A stretch of DNA of 64,000 nucleotides from Lacrimispora defluvii (GTDB lineage Bacteria > Bacillota > Clostridia > Lachnospirales > Lachnospiraceae), in assembly GCA_013036995.1 (NCBI GenBank), contig JAAOXG010000020.1, positions 124,001 through 188,000 on the forward strand. The letters are read 5' to 3'. The notes beneath the pieces were generated by a model. The model saw nothing but the letters and a program-made list of their open reading frames with translations, was not told where the DNA came from and did not search any database. Of the stretch, positions 42,097-51,126 are shown in pieces; within the stretch, counting starts at the first letter, position 1, and each line of letters begins with the position of its first letter. Made by a program: the position numbers and the translations under genes.

Positions 42097-42972
42097 ATGA
42101 AAAAATTAATTGTTGCTTCAATAACACCATTTGACAGACAGGGTAAAATCAACGAAACTTCAGCCAGACAGCTTTGGGAAAGAAACCTTACAGAAGGTGC
42201 AGACGGCTTCTTTATCGGAGGAAGCTCCGGTGAGTGCTTTCTGTTAACCAGAGAAGAACGGATCCGTTCGTTTGAACTGGCATCGGAGTTAAAAGGCCGC
42301 TGTGATCTCTATGCACATGTAGGTGCCATCAGCACAGAGGAAGCCATTTTTTACGCAAAGAAAGCAAAGGAACTTGGAATTCGCGGCATTGCAGCCACCC
42401 CCCCTTTGTATTTTGGATTTTCGGAGAAGGAAATTGCAGGATACTATTACGATATTGCCCAGGCAGTGGGGGAATCCGTCCTCTACTATAATATCCCATC
42501 AAGCACTCACAGGGAGCTGGATCTAAATAATCCGGAGACCAGAGAACTTATTAAATCCGGAGCAATTGGAGCAATCAAGCACACCAATTTAAATCTTCTT
42601 CAGATGGAACGAATCAAAAACATAAATTCCGATATCATCTGTTACGGAGGTTTTGAAAGCTCCATGGTGGCATTTCTTGCATTTGGCTGTGATGGATTTA
42701 TTGGAAGCAGCTTCAATTTCATGCTGCCCCAGTTCAAACGGATCATGGAATTGTACCTGGAAGGAAAAGAGGAAGAAGCCAGAGCTCTTCAGACCAAATC
42801 CAACAACATTTTGGATGTGCTTTTGAAAAATGGTCTCTGCGCAAACTTAAAGCACATCGTTTCCAATCAGGGGATTCCAGCCGGTGAAGTAAGAAAGCCC
42901 ATGCTGCCTTTAACAGAAAGCCGGAAAGAAGAAATGGATGAAATTCTTTCCAGATATCTGGAGGTACGCTAA
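42097..42972 (+). CDS. DapA-family aldolase
   Basis: This is a 291-residue class I aldolase with GGSSGE at 41-46, catalytic Y131 (LYYNIPS) and Schiff-base lysine K161 (GAIKHTN). An earlier start at 42076 is possible, but GGGGGA fits the ATG at 42097. It probably releases pyruvate from a 2-keto-3-deoxy or 4-hydroxy-2-keto acid. It is only distantly similar to the aldolase at 6950, so it likely serves a different substrate. Confidence 0.88.
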   Translation: MKKLIVASITPFDRQGKINETSARQLWERNLTEGADGFFIGGSSGECFLLTREERIRSFELASELKGRCDLYAHVGAISTEEAIFYAKKAKELGIRGIAATPPLYFGFSEKEIAGYYYDIAQAVGESVLYYNIPSSTHRELDLNNPETRELIKSGAIGAIKHTNLNLLQMERIKNINSDIICYGGFESSMVAFLAFGCDGFIGSSFNFMLPQFKRIMELYLEGKEEEARALQTKSNNILDVLLKNGLCANLKHIVSNQGIPAGEVRKPMLPLTESRKEEMDEILSRYLEVR

Positions 42973-42993
42973 GACATAAAGGAGATGAATCAT

Positions 42994-44016
42994 ATGAAAG
43001 CGGTACAGATTGTAAAACCGGGAGAATTAAAGGTAATTGATATAGAAAAACCTGTTCTTGATGAAGAAAATAATGTGATTGTAAAAATGACAGCTGCCGG
43101 AATCTGCGGTTCGGATGTTGGTATCTACCACGGAACCAATGCAGCAGCAACATATCCAAGAATTATCGGACATGAGATGGTGGGCGTAGTAGCAGAGACC
43201 GGCGCCTCTGTTCAGAAATTAAAAGTGGGTGACCGAGTCATTGTTAACCAGGTTACCAGCTGCGGACACTGCTATCCATGCAGTAAGGGAAGAGGCAATG
43301 TCTGTGATCATTTAAAGGTAAGGGGCGTTCATATTGACGGAGGTTATCGGGAGTTTATCGCGGTGCCGGAAGCTGACTGCTATATTCTGCCTGATTCCAT
43401 ATCAGACCGGGATGCGGTTATGATTGAACCAACCACCATTGCCATACAGTCCTGCACCAGGGCAGAACTGGAAAAAGACGATATGCTTCTCATTTACGGT
43501 TCCGGTGCTCTTGGAAGCTCTATTTTAAAGATTGCCAGACAAATCTGCGATCACATTATTGTAGCTGATATTCAGGATGATAAGCTTGAGACTGCAAAAG
43601 CAAATGGAGCAGAGCACACGATTAATGTATTAAATGAGGATCTTGTGGAGAAAGTAAAAGAATACACCCATATGCATGGAGCCACCGTATCCATTGATGC
43701 TGTCTGCAACAAGGATTCCCTGATCCGCCTTTTAAATGCCACCGGAAACGCCGGAAAGGTTATCACCATGGGATTTTCAACTGCTCCCACAGAGATCAAT
43801 CAGTTTGCCATAACAGCCAAGGAGCTTGATGTGAGAGGCTCCAGACTTCAGAATAAAATGTTTGGAAAAGCTATTAACATGATTCAAGAGGGAAAACTGG
43901 ATCTGACCGGTTCTGTTTCCCACACATTCCCGCTTACTAAGGCTCAGGAGGCCTTTGATTTTGTGGATAGTCATGATCCGTCTATCCGCAAGATTATTCT
44001 TACATTTGATTTTTAA
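42994..44016 (+). CDS. Zinc-dependent medium-chain alcohol dehydrogenase (sugar-acid/polyol type)
   Basis: The 340-residue enzyme has the catalytic zinc site (GICGSDV, GHEMVG), a structural zinc site in TSCGHCYPCSKGRGNVC with four Cys, and the NAD fold LIYGSGALGSSILKIA. It resembles L-idonate, sorbitol and L-galactonate/L-gulonate 5-dehydrogenases. The ATG at 42985 touches the SD, so 42994 (SD AAGGAG, 9 bases away) is the start. It is the last gene of the cyclase operon, followed by a bidirectional terminator. Confidence 0.88.
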   Translation: MKAVQIVKPGELKVIDIEKPVLDEENNVIVKMTAAGICGSDVGIYHGTNAAATYPRIIGHEMVGVVAETGASVQKLKVGDRVIVNQVTSCGHCYPCSKGRGNVCDHLKVRGVHIDGGYREFIAVPEADCYILPDSISDRDAVMIEPTTIAIQSCTRAELEKDDMLLIYGSGALGSSILKIARQICDHIIVADIQDDKLETAKANGAEHTINVLNEDLVEKVKEYTHMHGATVSIDAVCNKDSLIRLLNATGNAGKVITMGFSTAPTEINQFAITAKELDVRGSRLQNKMFGKAINMIQEGKLDLTGSVSHTFPLTKAQEAFDFVDSHDPSIRKIILTFDF

Positions 44017-44033
44017 AACCCCACTCTCTCTCT

Positions 44034-44085
44034 AAAAGAAGAGGTTCCTTCTGCTTATTAAAACAGAAGGAACCTTTTCTTTTTA
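44034..44085. terminator. Bidirectional terminator between convergent operons
   Basis: AGGTTCCTTCTG (44042-44053) pairs with CAGAAGGAACCT (44064-44075), extended by AAAAGA/TCTTTT on the outside. Its right arm codes for the last residues of the M28-like protein. Confidence 0.85.
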
Positions 44086-44885
44086 TCAAAAGACCTGTGA
44101 AGTGCATCGGTCAAATAATTGTATATCCGATTCATGGTTGCTAATTCAACCCATTCCGGAGTATCCCGGTATCCGCCGTGCATGGTAGTGGAAATCTCCA
44201 TCTGATCCAGGATCATATGAAATTCCGGGGGTCTGCCTAATAAGCCGCTGCCCATCTTGGAAAGAGCGTTTAGATACTGGATATCCCATCTGGGGACACT
44301 GGCAATACTGATTGCCGGAGTCCGGCTGCCGGAAAAGGAGGCTTCATCACTTCCTGGAAGATATTTTACAAGCACACCGTTATGGTCTGCCAGAACTTCT
44401 TTTCTGCAAAATGCTTCCACTCCCGGTTTTCGTTCATATCCCCGGCTGTTCACTGCAATGGTATCCCCATAACCGCACACATCCAGATTAATAACTGCTG
44501 TTATATCCTGATGATTCATGGAAGCAGCAAAGAGCCTGCTCCCGGTATTACCGGTTTCCTCCCCATCAAAAAATGCAAACCGGGCAGGAAAATTCTCTTC
44601 TTTCAGTTTTCCCGCCAGAGCGATGAGAATGCACAAAGCAGCAGCATTATCATTGGCGCCAAAGCTGCCGGGTACGGCATCATAATGAGCACAAAAAAGA
44701 GGGCCGGGCTCACTGCTCCATGGTGTCAGAATATAGTTATAAATCCCTCTTGGAGCCTTTTGGGAAGGCGGTTCCTCCTGAAGATCAAAATCCAGATGCT
44801 CCTTTACAAGAACTTCCCTGAGCGCATTGCGTCTCTGATCCGGATCTTTCAAAGAGAGCGCCTCCAGATAATGGTTTAATTCCAT
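44058..44885 (-). CDS. M28-family zinc aminopeptidase-like hydrolase
   Basis: The 275-residue cytoplasmic protein has the M28 metal ligands in order: CAHYDAVPGSFGANDNAAA (His, Asp), FFDGEETGNTGS (catalytic Glu-Glu), NLDVCGYGD (Asp) and TTMHGGYRD (His). It lacks a signal peptide and PA domain, unlike secreted members. It should remove an amino-acid or acyl-amide group. In an operon with YhcH-family and SDR genes it may act on a sugar-acid conjugate rather than on peptides. The C-terminus ends KKKRFLLF within the terminator. Confidence 0.82.
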   Translation of the reverse strand: MELNHYLEALSLKDPDQRRNALREVLVKEHLDFDLQEEPPSQKAPRGIYNYILTPWSSEPGPLFCAHYDAVPGSFGANDNAAALCILIALAGKLKEENFPARFAFFDGEETGNTGSRLFAASMNHQDITAVINLDVCGYGDTIAVNSRGYERKPGVEAFCRKEVLADHNGVLVKYLPGSDEASFSGSRTPAISIASVPRWDIQYLNALSKMGSGLLGRPPEFHMILDQMEISTTMHGGYRDTPEWVELATMNRIYNYLTDALHRSFDKKKRFLLF

Positions 44886-44899
44886 ATTTGGTACCCCTC

Positions 44900-45415
44900 C
44901 TAACGGGTGCAGTCCGGCAGGCAGCTATCTAACGGTACTTTAATTACAATCTTTCTGATGGGAGACTGGGTATCACCTGATTGAATTGCAGGGATATGCA
45001 CATCCCAGGGGAAATAAATGGCAAAGGTTCCCGGTATCATATGAATCCGACCTTCCCCGGCGGCGGGATCATTTTTATAGAAAAGAATATCTCTTGGAGT
45101 ATCGAGAAGATTCTCTTCAACCTGTCCGTTGCCGTCATCTGTGTAAAAGCCGGCCTCTTCCGGACCGCCGCAGGCCAGAAACTGTACATCAATATTCTTT
45201 CTGTGAATCTCAGGACGAAGTCCGCTCCGGTCACCGGTCTTTAAATCAAGTACCTGAAGAATTACCGGGATACCATCTAAATCAATGGAAAACACTCCTG
45301 GCTCATGGGCTGCCATATCATGCTCGGTCAGATAACGGATCGCGCAGCGAAGAGGAGCGGGCAGAATGGCAAGCTGTTCTTTTAACATGGAACTATAAAT
45401 ATTTCCGAAAATCAT
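44900..45415 (-). CDS. YhcH/YjgK/YiaL-family protein, second copy
   Basis: The 171-residue cupin-like protein has LRPEIHRKNIDVQFLACG and FPWDVHIPAIQ, the two metal-binding parts of the family. The frame can open at a TTG 18 bases earlier, but GGAGG with 8-base spacing supports the ATG at 45415. It lies between the SDR and M28 genes in one operon. Similarity to the copy at 39072 is low outside the motifs, so it is probably not a recent duplicate. Confidence 0.85.
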   Translation of the reverse strand: MIFGNIYSSMLKEQLAILPAPLRCAIRYLTEHDMAAHEPGVFSIDLDGIPVILQVLDLKTGDRSGLRPEIHRKNIDVQFLACGGPEEAGFYTDDGNGQVEENLLDTPRDILFYKNDPAAGEGRIHMIPGTFAIYFPWDVHIPAIQSGDTQSPIRKIVIKVPLDSCLPDCTR

Positions 45416-45459
45416 AATCGATTCCTCCGTCAATTCTTATATTCAAATTTATGAGACCT

Positions 45460-46242
45460 TTACTGCATTGCGGTTAAACCGCCGTCAACCCCAAGAATCT
45501 GTCCAGTTATAAAGGAAGAGGCATCGCTGCATAAAAATACCGCAGCTGCTGCAATATCTTCTTCCTGACCAATTCGTCCCAAAGGGATCCGTTTCGTTAA
45601 AGTCTGGTAAAACTCAGGATCATCCAGCTGAAAAGCGTTAATGGGGGTCCGGACAAAGGTTGGGGCAATGGCGTTACATGTGACTCCGTACTTGCCCCAT
45701 TCGCAGGCAAGCTGTTTGGTATACATATTCACAGCCCCTTTGCTGGTGCAGTAAGCCAGATAATCCTGTCCGGTTCCAATGTGACCTTTTACCGATGACA
45801 GATTTAAAATCCGGCCGTATCCAGCTGGAATCATGAAACGTTTTCCCACAGCCCGGGTCACTGTATGAATTCCTAGCACATTTAAATCCATAACCTGTGC
45901 AAACACTTCTTCTTCGTAATCTTCGGCTGGGATCAGCCGGTTCATGCCCGCGCTGTTCACTAAGATATCAAGACTGGAAAATTCCCGGCTGATCTCGTCC
46001 ATCATTCCTTCTACCTTATGGCGGTCTGTAATATCACAGCCAAGAGTGAGAAGCCGTCTGCCTTCCCTGTCTGCTGTTTCTCTTAAAAAACCGGCCTTTT
46101 CCGGATGCCCTCCGCAGACGGCAACATCGGCTCCGCTTTGAAGAAATGCTTTTGCAATGGAACTTCCAAGCCCGCCTGTGCCTCCGGCAATCAGAGCCTT
46201 TTTTCCAGTCAGGGTAAATCTGGTTTGTATACAATCATTCAT
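45460..46242 (-). CDS. SDR-family oxidoreductase (gluconate 5-dehydrogenase/KduD type)
   Basis: The 260-residue short-chain dehydrogenase has cofactor motif GGTGGLGSSIAKA, NSAG at the structural site, and catalytic Ser (LNLSSVKG), Tyr and Lys (YLAYCTSKGAV), ending ITGQILGVDGG. It resembles gluconate 5-dehydrogenase and 2-keto-3-deoxygluconate dehydrogenase. The longer frame to 46302 lacks an SD; AGAAAGGA precedes the ATG at 46242. It overlaps the GntR gene end by 8 bases and is co-transcribed. Confidence 0.9.
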   Translation of the reverse strand: MNDCIQTRFTLTGKKALIAGGTGGLGSSIAKAFLQSGADVAVCGGHPEKAGFLRETADREGRRLLTLGCDITDRHKVEGMMDEISREFSSLDILVNSAGMNRLIPAEDYEEEVFAQVMDLNVLGIHTVTRAVGKRFMIPAGYGRILNLSSVKGHIGTGQDYLAYCTSKGAVNMYTKQLACEWGKYGVTCNAIAPTFVRTPINAFQLDDPEFYQTLTKRIPLGRIGQEEDIAAAAVFLCSDASSFITGQILGVDGGLTAMQ

Positions 46243-46999
46243 CGTAGCTGATTCCTTTCTGATAGTAGGAAGCCGCCGTATCATAATCTGGCTGGCTTTC
46301 AAGAAAATAATCCGGATAACACTCCTGCAAAGGTGGGATCAGAAGCTGTATCCGGGATAAATGATGGCGGTAGATGGTGCATGCGCGATCGGTGTTTCTT
46401 GTAGCCAGTGCATCGGTAAGAGACGTAAGATCCTTTATAAAATCTTCTGTAACTGAAGAATCCGACGCAGCCAGATATAAAAGTCTCTGAAGATCCATAC
46501 CGGCTTTCTGAACAGCCTCCCATATATAATTCATCTTTCCTCCCAGTTCATAAAGAAGATGGTAATAATCAGTGATTAACCGGACGGAATGGGATAAATC
46601 TCCCTGAGTTAAATAGTCCTCCAGCTCCCGCAAATGGTGATAGAGGATATCAAACTGAGTACCCTTAACATTCCGGATAAAGATATTCTGGATCATGGCT
46701 GTTCCAAGCTGCTTATGAATCCATAAGGTCTGCTCGATCCGTGCAGTATCGATCTTTGAAACAAATGCACCTTTCTGAGGAATAATATCGATCAGATTCT
46801 TTCTGGAAAGCTTGTACAGAGTATCGTGGACTGGAGTCCGGCTGATGTTTAACGCATCTGCCAGTTCTACTTCATTCATCTTTCTTCCGGGAGGAAGATG
46901 GAGATTTAAAATAAAATGCCGTATGATTCGGTACGCATACTGTCTGGCATCTTCTGTATGCCTTCTGGGCGGTAATTTTTGAAACGGTATGAGTGACAT
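46235..46999 (-). CDS. GntR-family regulator of the SDR/YhcH/M28 operon
   Basis: The 254-residue protein has a winged helix (YRIIRHFILNLHLPPGRKM, ELADALNISRTPVHDTLYKLSRKNLIDIIPQKG) and a helical effector domain. GGAG 6 bases before the ATG at 46999 supports that start over 47032. It is first in a four-gene operon and probably represses itself at the inverted repeat 47014-47031. Confidence 0.9.
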   Translation of the reverse strand: MSLIPFQKLPPRRHTEDARQYAYRIIRHFILNLHLPPGRKMNEVELADALNISRTPVHDTLYKLSRKNLIDIIPQKGAFVSKIDTARIEQTLWIHKQLGTAMIQNIFIRNVKGTQFDILYHHLRELEDYLTQGDLSHSVRLITDYYHLLYELGGKMNYIWEAVQKAGMDLQRLLYLAASDSSVTEDFIKDLTSLTDALATRNTDRACTIYRHHLSRIQLLIPPLQECYPDYFLESQPDYDTAASYYQKGISYDE

Positions 47000-47013
47000 G
47001 TAAAACTCCGTTC

Positions 47014-47074
47014 TGCCGTATTGAGACGGCATATTTCTTCCTATATTATAGCATGAATTTTGTTGTTTGGTAAA
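47014..47074 (-). promoter_or_regulatory. Promoter and inverted repeat of the GntR/SDR operon
   Basis: On the minus strand TTTACC (47074-47069), 18 bases and TATAAT (47050-47045). TGCCGT (47014-47019) and ACGGCA (47026-47031) form an inverted repeat just before the SD, a candidate operator. Confidence 0.65.
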
Positions 47075-47155
47075 CCCTTATGATAAAATCATGACATTCA
47101 TGGAATGAAAATAATCGTTACAAAAATCTTAATTAATAATTAAAAAAATAATGGG

Positions 47156-47184
47156 TTGTTACCACTGGAGTTTTATGCTATAAT
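47156..47184 (+). promoter_or_regulatory. Promoter of the 47251 lipoprotein gene
   Basis: TTGTTA (47156-47161), 17 bases and TATAAT (47179-47184). Confidence 0.72.
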
Positions 47185-47250
47185 CTTACTGCTTTCGATT
47201 TTACATATAAAAGCAGGGGGATTGCCAATACCAATTGACGAGGAGAAATT

Positions 47251-47853
47251 ATGAAAAAGAGAATTTATTCTATCTTACTGGCCTGTTTATTAATTGCAGC
47301 ACTTGCAGGCTGCGGTAAAAAGGCAGAAGCCGTTGCAACAGAAACAACTGTTGCACAATCACAGGAAACAACCCAGGAAAGCAAAGCAGCTGAAGCCAGT
47401 ACAGAAGCAGGCGCAGACGCTTTCACAGCATTTGAAGATCCAAACGGATTATTTACAGCCAGCTATCCAGGAACACCGAAAGAGATGAAGCAGTCAGTTT
47501 CCTCTGAAGGAACTGCAATTGATCTGTATTCTTATATGCTTGAACAGGAAGATGCCCTTTACAATGTTATGTACAGTGCCATACCTGAGGGTGCAGCAGC
47601 AGATCCTGCAGCGATGTTAGAAGGCGCAGTTTCCAACATTCCCTATACCATTGAAGACAGCAAGGATATTACCCTTGGCGAATACCAGGGTAAAGAATTA
47701 AAATACAGTGCTCCACTGGGATCTGATACCATCGTCTTCTATCACAGAGTGTATATTGCCGGAGATCATGTGTATCAGCTTCAGGCAGTGTCTGAATCAG
47801 GTGAAAGAACACCGGAAATTGACACTTTCTTTAATTCCTTTGCACTGAAATAA
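47251..47853 (+). CDS. Secreted lipoprotein, PsbP/DUF1795-like
   Basis: The 200-residue protein has a lipoprotein signal with lipobox LAGC (Cys at 21), a Glu/Thr/Ala-rich linker, then a single domain beginning FEDPNGLFTASYPGTPKE. That pattern (a polypeptide of about 140 residues asking for a short peptide-like beta fold) recalls PsbP-like and DUF1795 proteins. It should be anchored on the outer face of the membrane. The function is unknown. It is monocistronic, with AGGAG before the ATG and a terminator after it. Confidence 0.75.
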   Translation: MKKRIYSILLACLLIAALAGCGKKAEAVATETTVAQSQETTQESKAAEASTEAGADAFTAFEDPNGLFTASYPGTPKEMKQSVSSEGTAIDLYSYMLEQEDALYNVMYSAIPEGAAADPAAMLEGAVSNIPYTIEDSKDITLGEYQGKELKYSAPLGSDTIVFYHRVYIAGDHVYQLQAVSESGERTPEIDTFFNSFALK

Positions 47854-47934
47854 TAAATTGCAGTAACCGATTATCAGGATTCCCCAATTCTGTTCATTAT
47901 GTATTGTTAGAAAGATTCCCGTTATAAGACAGGA

Positions 47935-47983
47935 AAATCCCCGTGAAAGAAGTATTTCCATACTGGCTTTCACGGGGATTTTT
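47935..47983. terminator. Bidirectional terminator
   Basis: AAAATCCCCGTGAAAG pairs with CTTTCACGGGGATTTT, ending T-rich on both strands. It separates the lipoprotein gene from the nucleoside transport operon. Confidence 0.85.
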
Positions 47984-47985
47984 AA

Positions 47986-49059
47986 TTACTGAATAAAGGT
48001 TCCTGCCTTAATCTGATCAACTATATCTTTGTACTGTGTCTGAATATCCTGTGGAACCAAATTGGAAAATGTTCCGATGCTTAAGCATCCGTTGCTTAAA
48101 TCACCATAGATGGTTTTGCCGCCAAAGGTATCTGCTTCCACATCCTTCATACAGGCTTTTAACAAAGCCGCGTTGTCGGTCACAACAGAGCAGATGATAA
48201 TTTTGTGATCAGCAGAACCTAAATCACCTGGCTGACCAATATCGTATCTGCCTTCTGATCCTGCCAGAGCTTCCCGTGCTCCGGTATCAACTGCAGAGGC
48301 ATCACCAAACATTACGTCAACATCATAGGTGGAAACCATGGAGGAAGCGATTTCCTTACCCTTGGCAGTATCGCTGAAAGAGCCTGCATAAGCAGAGGAA
48401 ACTTTAATATCAGGATTTACCTTTTTGGCTGCCTTTTCATAGCATTCCAGCTTTGCTTTTGTGGTATCCAGCTCCATACCGCCGATAAACCCGATGTTGT
48501 TTGTCTTGCTCATAAGACCTGCCAGAGCACCTGCCATGTAACCGATCTGCTTTGCATCAGGAAGAATGGAGGTGATATTTTCTGTCTCAACAGTACCATT
48601 TAACAGAGCAAACTTGATGTCTGGATATTCTTCTGCTACCTGCTTTACTGCATCGGTATACTGATTGCCTGGTGCGAAAATCAGGTTGTAACCCAGTTCT
48701 GCATAGTCGGTCATAACCGTGGCAAAATCAGCAGTCGCTACATTGTCTGTATACACAGTTTCCCAGCCGCTGTCCTTTGCCGCATTCACCATAGCCTGAT
48801 AGCAGCTTGCGCCCCAGCCTCCGTCAGAAACAGAAGAGTCAAGGACCATGGCCACTTTATAGCCGGATGATTTTGAAGAGTCAGCAGCCTTTGTCTCTTC
48901 TGCTTTGGTGGTTTCTGTTTTGGTGGTCTTCGCTGCAGAAGTTTCCGCAGAAGAGCCTGCCGCTTTTGTTGGGGCAGACGCGCTGCCGCATGCAGCCAGG
49001 CTCATGGCTGTAAGGACTGCGGCCATGATAAGAGATGCTGTTTTCATAGTCTTTTTCAT
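47986..49059 (-). CDS. BMP-family substrate-binding lipoprotein (nucleoside type)
   Basis: The 357-residue precursor has a lipoprotein signal with lipobox SLAAC (Cys at 24), a long Thr/Lys/Glu linker and a Bmp domain (VAMVLDSSVSDGGWGASCYQAM, TDYAELGYNLIFAPGN, GQIGYMAGALAG-like YMAGALAGLMSKTNNIGFIGG). BMP/PnrA proteins bind purine nucleosides. The frame opens at 49197, but AAAGGAGG before the ATG at 49059 and the signal peptide set the start. It is last in its operon, downstream of both permeases. Confidence 0.9.
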   Translation of the reverse strand: MKKTMKTASLIMAAVLTAMSLAACGSASAPTKAAGSSAETSAAKTTKTETTKAEETKAADSSKSSGYKVAMVLDSSVSDGGWGASCYQAMVNAAKDSGWETVYTDNVATADFATVMTDYAELGYNLIFAPGNQYTDAVKQVAEEYPDIKFALLNGTVETENITSILPDAKQIGYMAGALAGLMSKTNNIGFIGGMELDTTKAKLECYEKAAKKVNPDIKVSSAYAGSFSDTAKGKEIASSMVSTYDVDVMFGDASAVDTGAREALAGSEGRYDIGQPGDLGSADHKIIICSVVTDNAALLKACMKDVEADTFGGKTIYGDLSNGCLSIGTFSNLVPQDIQTQYKDIVDQIKAGTFIQ

Positions 49060-49120
49060 AATAAATCCTCCTTTTATGTTTGAAAAAATATATAATCGCA
49101 GGGCTGTCCTGGAATTATCA

Positions 49121-50062
49121 TCATCGTTCTTCTCTGTAATAGGGCTGTCCGTTGGCTTTCGGACCGCTTTTTCGTATCCCGAAAAATGCAAGAACAAACA
49201 GGGTGCACAGATAGGGGATCATCTGGAGAAGCTGGTAGGGGGTGGACGGACTTAACAGCTGGAGACGGATCTGCAATGCATCACAAAACCCAAAAAGCAG
49301 GCAGGCTAACAATACACCAGAAGGCATCCAACGCCCGAAAATAACAGCTGAAAGAGCAATAAATCCACGGCCTGCCACAATTCCCTCGGAGTAGGTGCTG
49401 GTATAGCAGATGGTTAAATACGCTCCGCCCATTCCCGCAAGTGCGCCGCAGATGACGCAGGCAATGTATTTTTGAAGCACAACATTGATTCCCAGTGTTT
49501 CTGCTGCTTTGGGAAATTCCCCTACGGCTTTAAAATTAAGTCCTGCTTTTGTCCTGTTAAAGAACACTGCAGTGACAGGTACCAGCAGATATGCCATGTA
49601 CACCAGAGGGATATGGTTAAAAAGCAAAGGTCCAAGTACCGGAATACTGCTAAGAACCGGAATGGGCATTGCTTTCATGGATACGCCCTGGATCAGTGTT
49701 GAGGTGTCGGAAAAGGAAAGGCGGTAGATAAAGGAAGCCAGTGCCGGTGCAAAAATATTAATTGCCATACCATAAACAATCTGGGGAGCACATAAACGGA
49801 TGGTGCAGAATGCATAAATCATATTAATGGCAACGCCTGACAGGGCACCAGCCAGAATACCGGTTGTGGGGCTTCCGGTTTTATAACCGATTAAGAAACC
49901 AATTAATGCACCAAAGGACATGATTCCGTCAAGACCGATATTGACCAGTCCCGCCCGTTCGGAGTAGGTTTCAGCCAGTGCAACAAACAGAATGGGAGTT
50001 GCCATTCGAATGGTAGAAAGAAGCAGCTCTGTGAGAAAATTCATGTTGAAAAATGCGTCCAT
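49121..50062 (-). CDS. ABC permease, nucleoside importer (NupQ-like)
   Basis: The 313-residue permease has about ten TM segments, with SERAGLVNIGLDGIMSFGALIGF and GRGFIALSAVIFGRWMPSG, typical of the second permease of BMP-type importers. Its start overlaps the previous stop by one base. Confidence 0.88.
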   Translation of the reverse strand: MDAFFNMNFLTELLLSTIRMATPILFVALAETYSERAGLVNIGLDGIMSFGALIGFLIGYKTGSPTTGILAGALSGVAINMIYAFCTIRLCAPQIVYGMAINIFAPALASFIYRLSFSDTSTLIQGVSMKAMPIPVLSSIPVLGPLLFNHIPLVYMAYLLVPVTAVFFNRTKAGLNFKAVGEFPKAAETLGINVVLQKYIACVICGALAGMGGAYLTICYTSTYSEGIVAGRGFIALSAVIFGRWMPSGVLLACLLFGFCDALQIRLQLLSPSTPYQLLQMIPYLCTLFVLAFFGIRKSGPKANGQPYYREER

Positions 50063-51123
50063 CAGTCGGTAACCTCCTTTTTCCCCATATGGCTGTTTAT
50101 GTATTGTCTGATTGCGGGAAGCTTTAACAGTGCTGTGCCAGCCACCGCAAAAATAATTACCAATGCCTGAATAATATCAACCACTGCGGTAGGAATCTGC
50201 ATACCGGTCTGCAAAGTACTTGCCCCTTTTCTCAGTACAGCAAAGATAAATGCAACTGCGGCAGTTCCAATGGGATTAAGCTGGGCAATCAGTGCGATCG
50301 CCACTCCATCAAAGCCAAAACCCTGGCCAAATCCCCCCATCAGTCTTAACTGCTTTCCATGAAGCTCTACACTTCCGCCCAGCCCGGCAACTGCTCCGGA
50401 GGCAATAAAGGAGAAGAGTACATACCGGTTTACTGGAAAACCATTGAAAAATGCGGCAGTTGAATTTAAGCCTACTGCCCTCAGTTTAAATCCCTTAGAG
50501 GTGTAGAATAAAAAGTAATACCCTGCAAATGCCAGAAATAAAGCAACCCATACACCCCAGTGGACGGGAAAGCTTTTTGATACAACTGCCAGTTTGGTGC
50601 TGTCAGGAATTGCAAAAGTCTGGGGAACGCTTCCGTCTCGTAAAAGGGTAGTATAAACGTAACCCATAAAAAGGGTTGCTACGTAATTCAGCATGATGCT
50701 GACAATCATTTCATTTAAGCCTCTTGTAATTTTTAAAATTCCTGGAATTGCACCCCATACGGCTCCGGCGGCTGCGCCAATGAAAAGGCTGAGCAGGATT
50801 CCTGCAATTCCCCCAATCCCGGACCTGGTTACGAAAAAGATGCTGGCAACGGCTCCCATAACAAACTGGCCTTCGCCGCCAAGGTTAAAAACACCGCATT
50901 TATAGGAAAAAGCTGCAGTCAGTCCGGTAAATATCAAAGGGCAGGCGATTACAAGGGTCTGAGCGATCTTTCTGCTGCTTCCAAATGCGCCGGAAAACAG
51001 AAAGCCATATGCCTGAAAGGGGTTTTTACCCAGGCAGATCATAATGATCCCTCCGATGATAAATGCCACCAGAATGGATAACACGGGCACGATGACCTTC
51101 ATTAAATTTTCTCTCTGCTTCAT
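50062..51123 (-). CDS. ABC permease, nucleoside importer (NupP-like)
   Basis: The 353-residue permease has about ten TM segments and YKCGVFNLGGEGQFVMGAVAS plus GFGQGFGFDGVAIALIAQLNP, the family patterns. It starts 3 bases after the ATPase gene and pairs with the next permease. Confidence 0.88.
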   Translation of the reverse strand: MKQRENLMKVIVPVLSILVAFIIGGIIMICLGKNPFQAYGFLFSGAFGSSRKIAQTLVIACPLIFTGLTAAFSYKCGVFNLGGEGQFVMGAVASIFFVTRSGIGGIAGILLSLFIGAAAGAVWGAIPGILKITRGLNEMIVSIMLNYVATLFMGYVYTTLLRDGSVPQTFAIPDSTKLAVVSKSFPVHWGVWVALFLAFAGYYFLFYTSKGFKLRAVGLNSTAAFFNGFPVNRYVLFSFIASGAVAGLGGSVELHGKQLRLMGGFGQGFGFDGVAIALIAQLNPIGTAAVAFIFAVLRKGASTLQTGMQIPTAVVDIIQALVIIFAVAGTALLKLPAIRQYINSHMGKKEVTD

Positions 51124-51126
51124 GTC

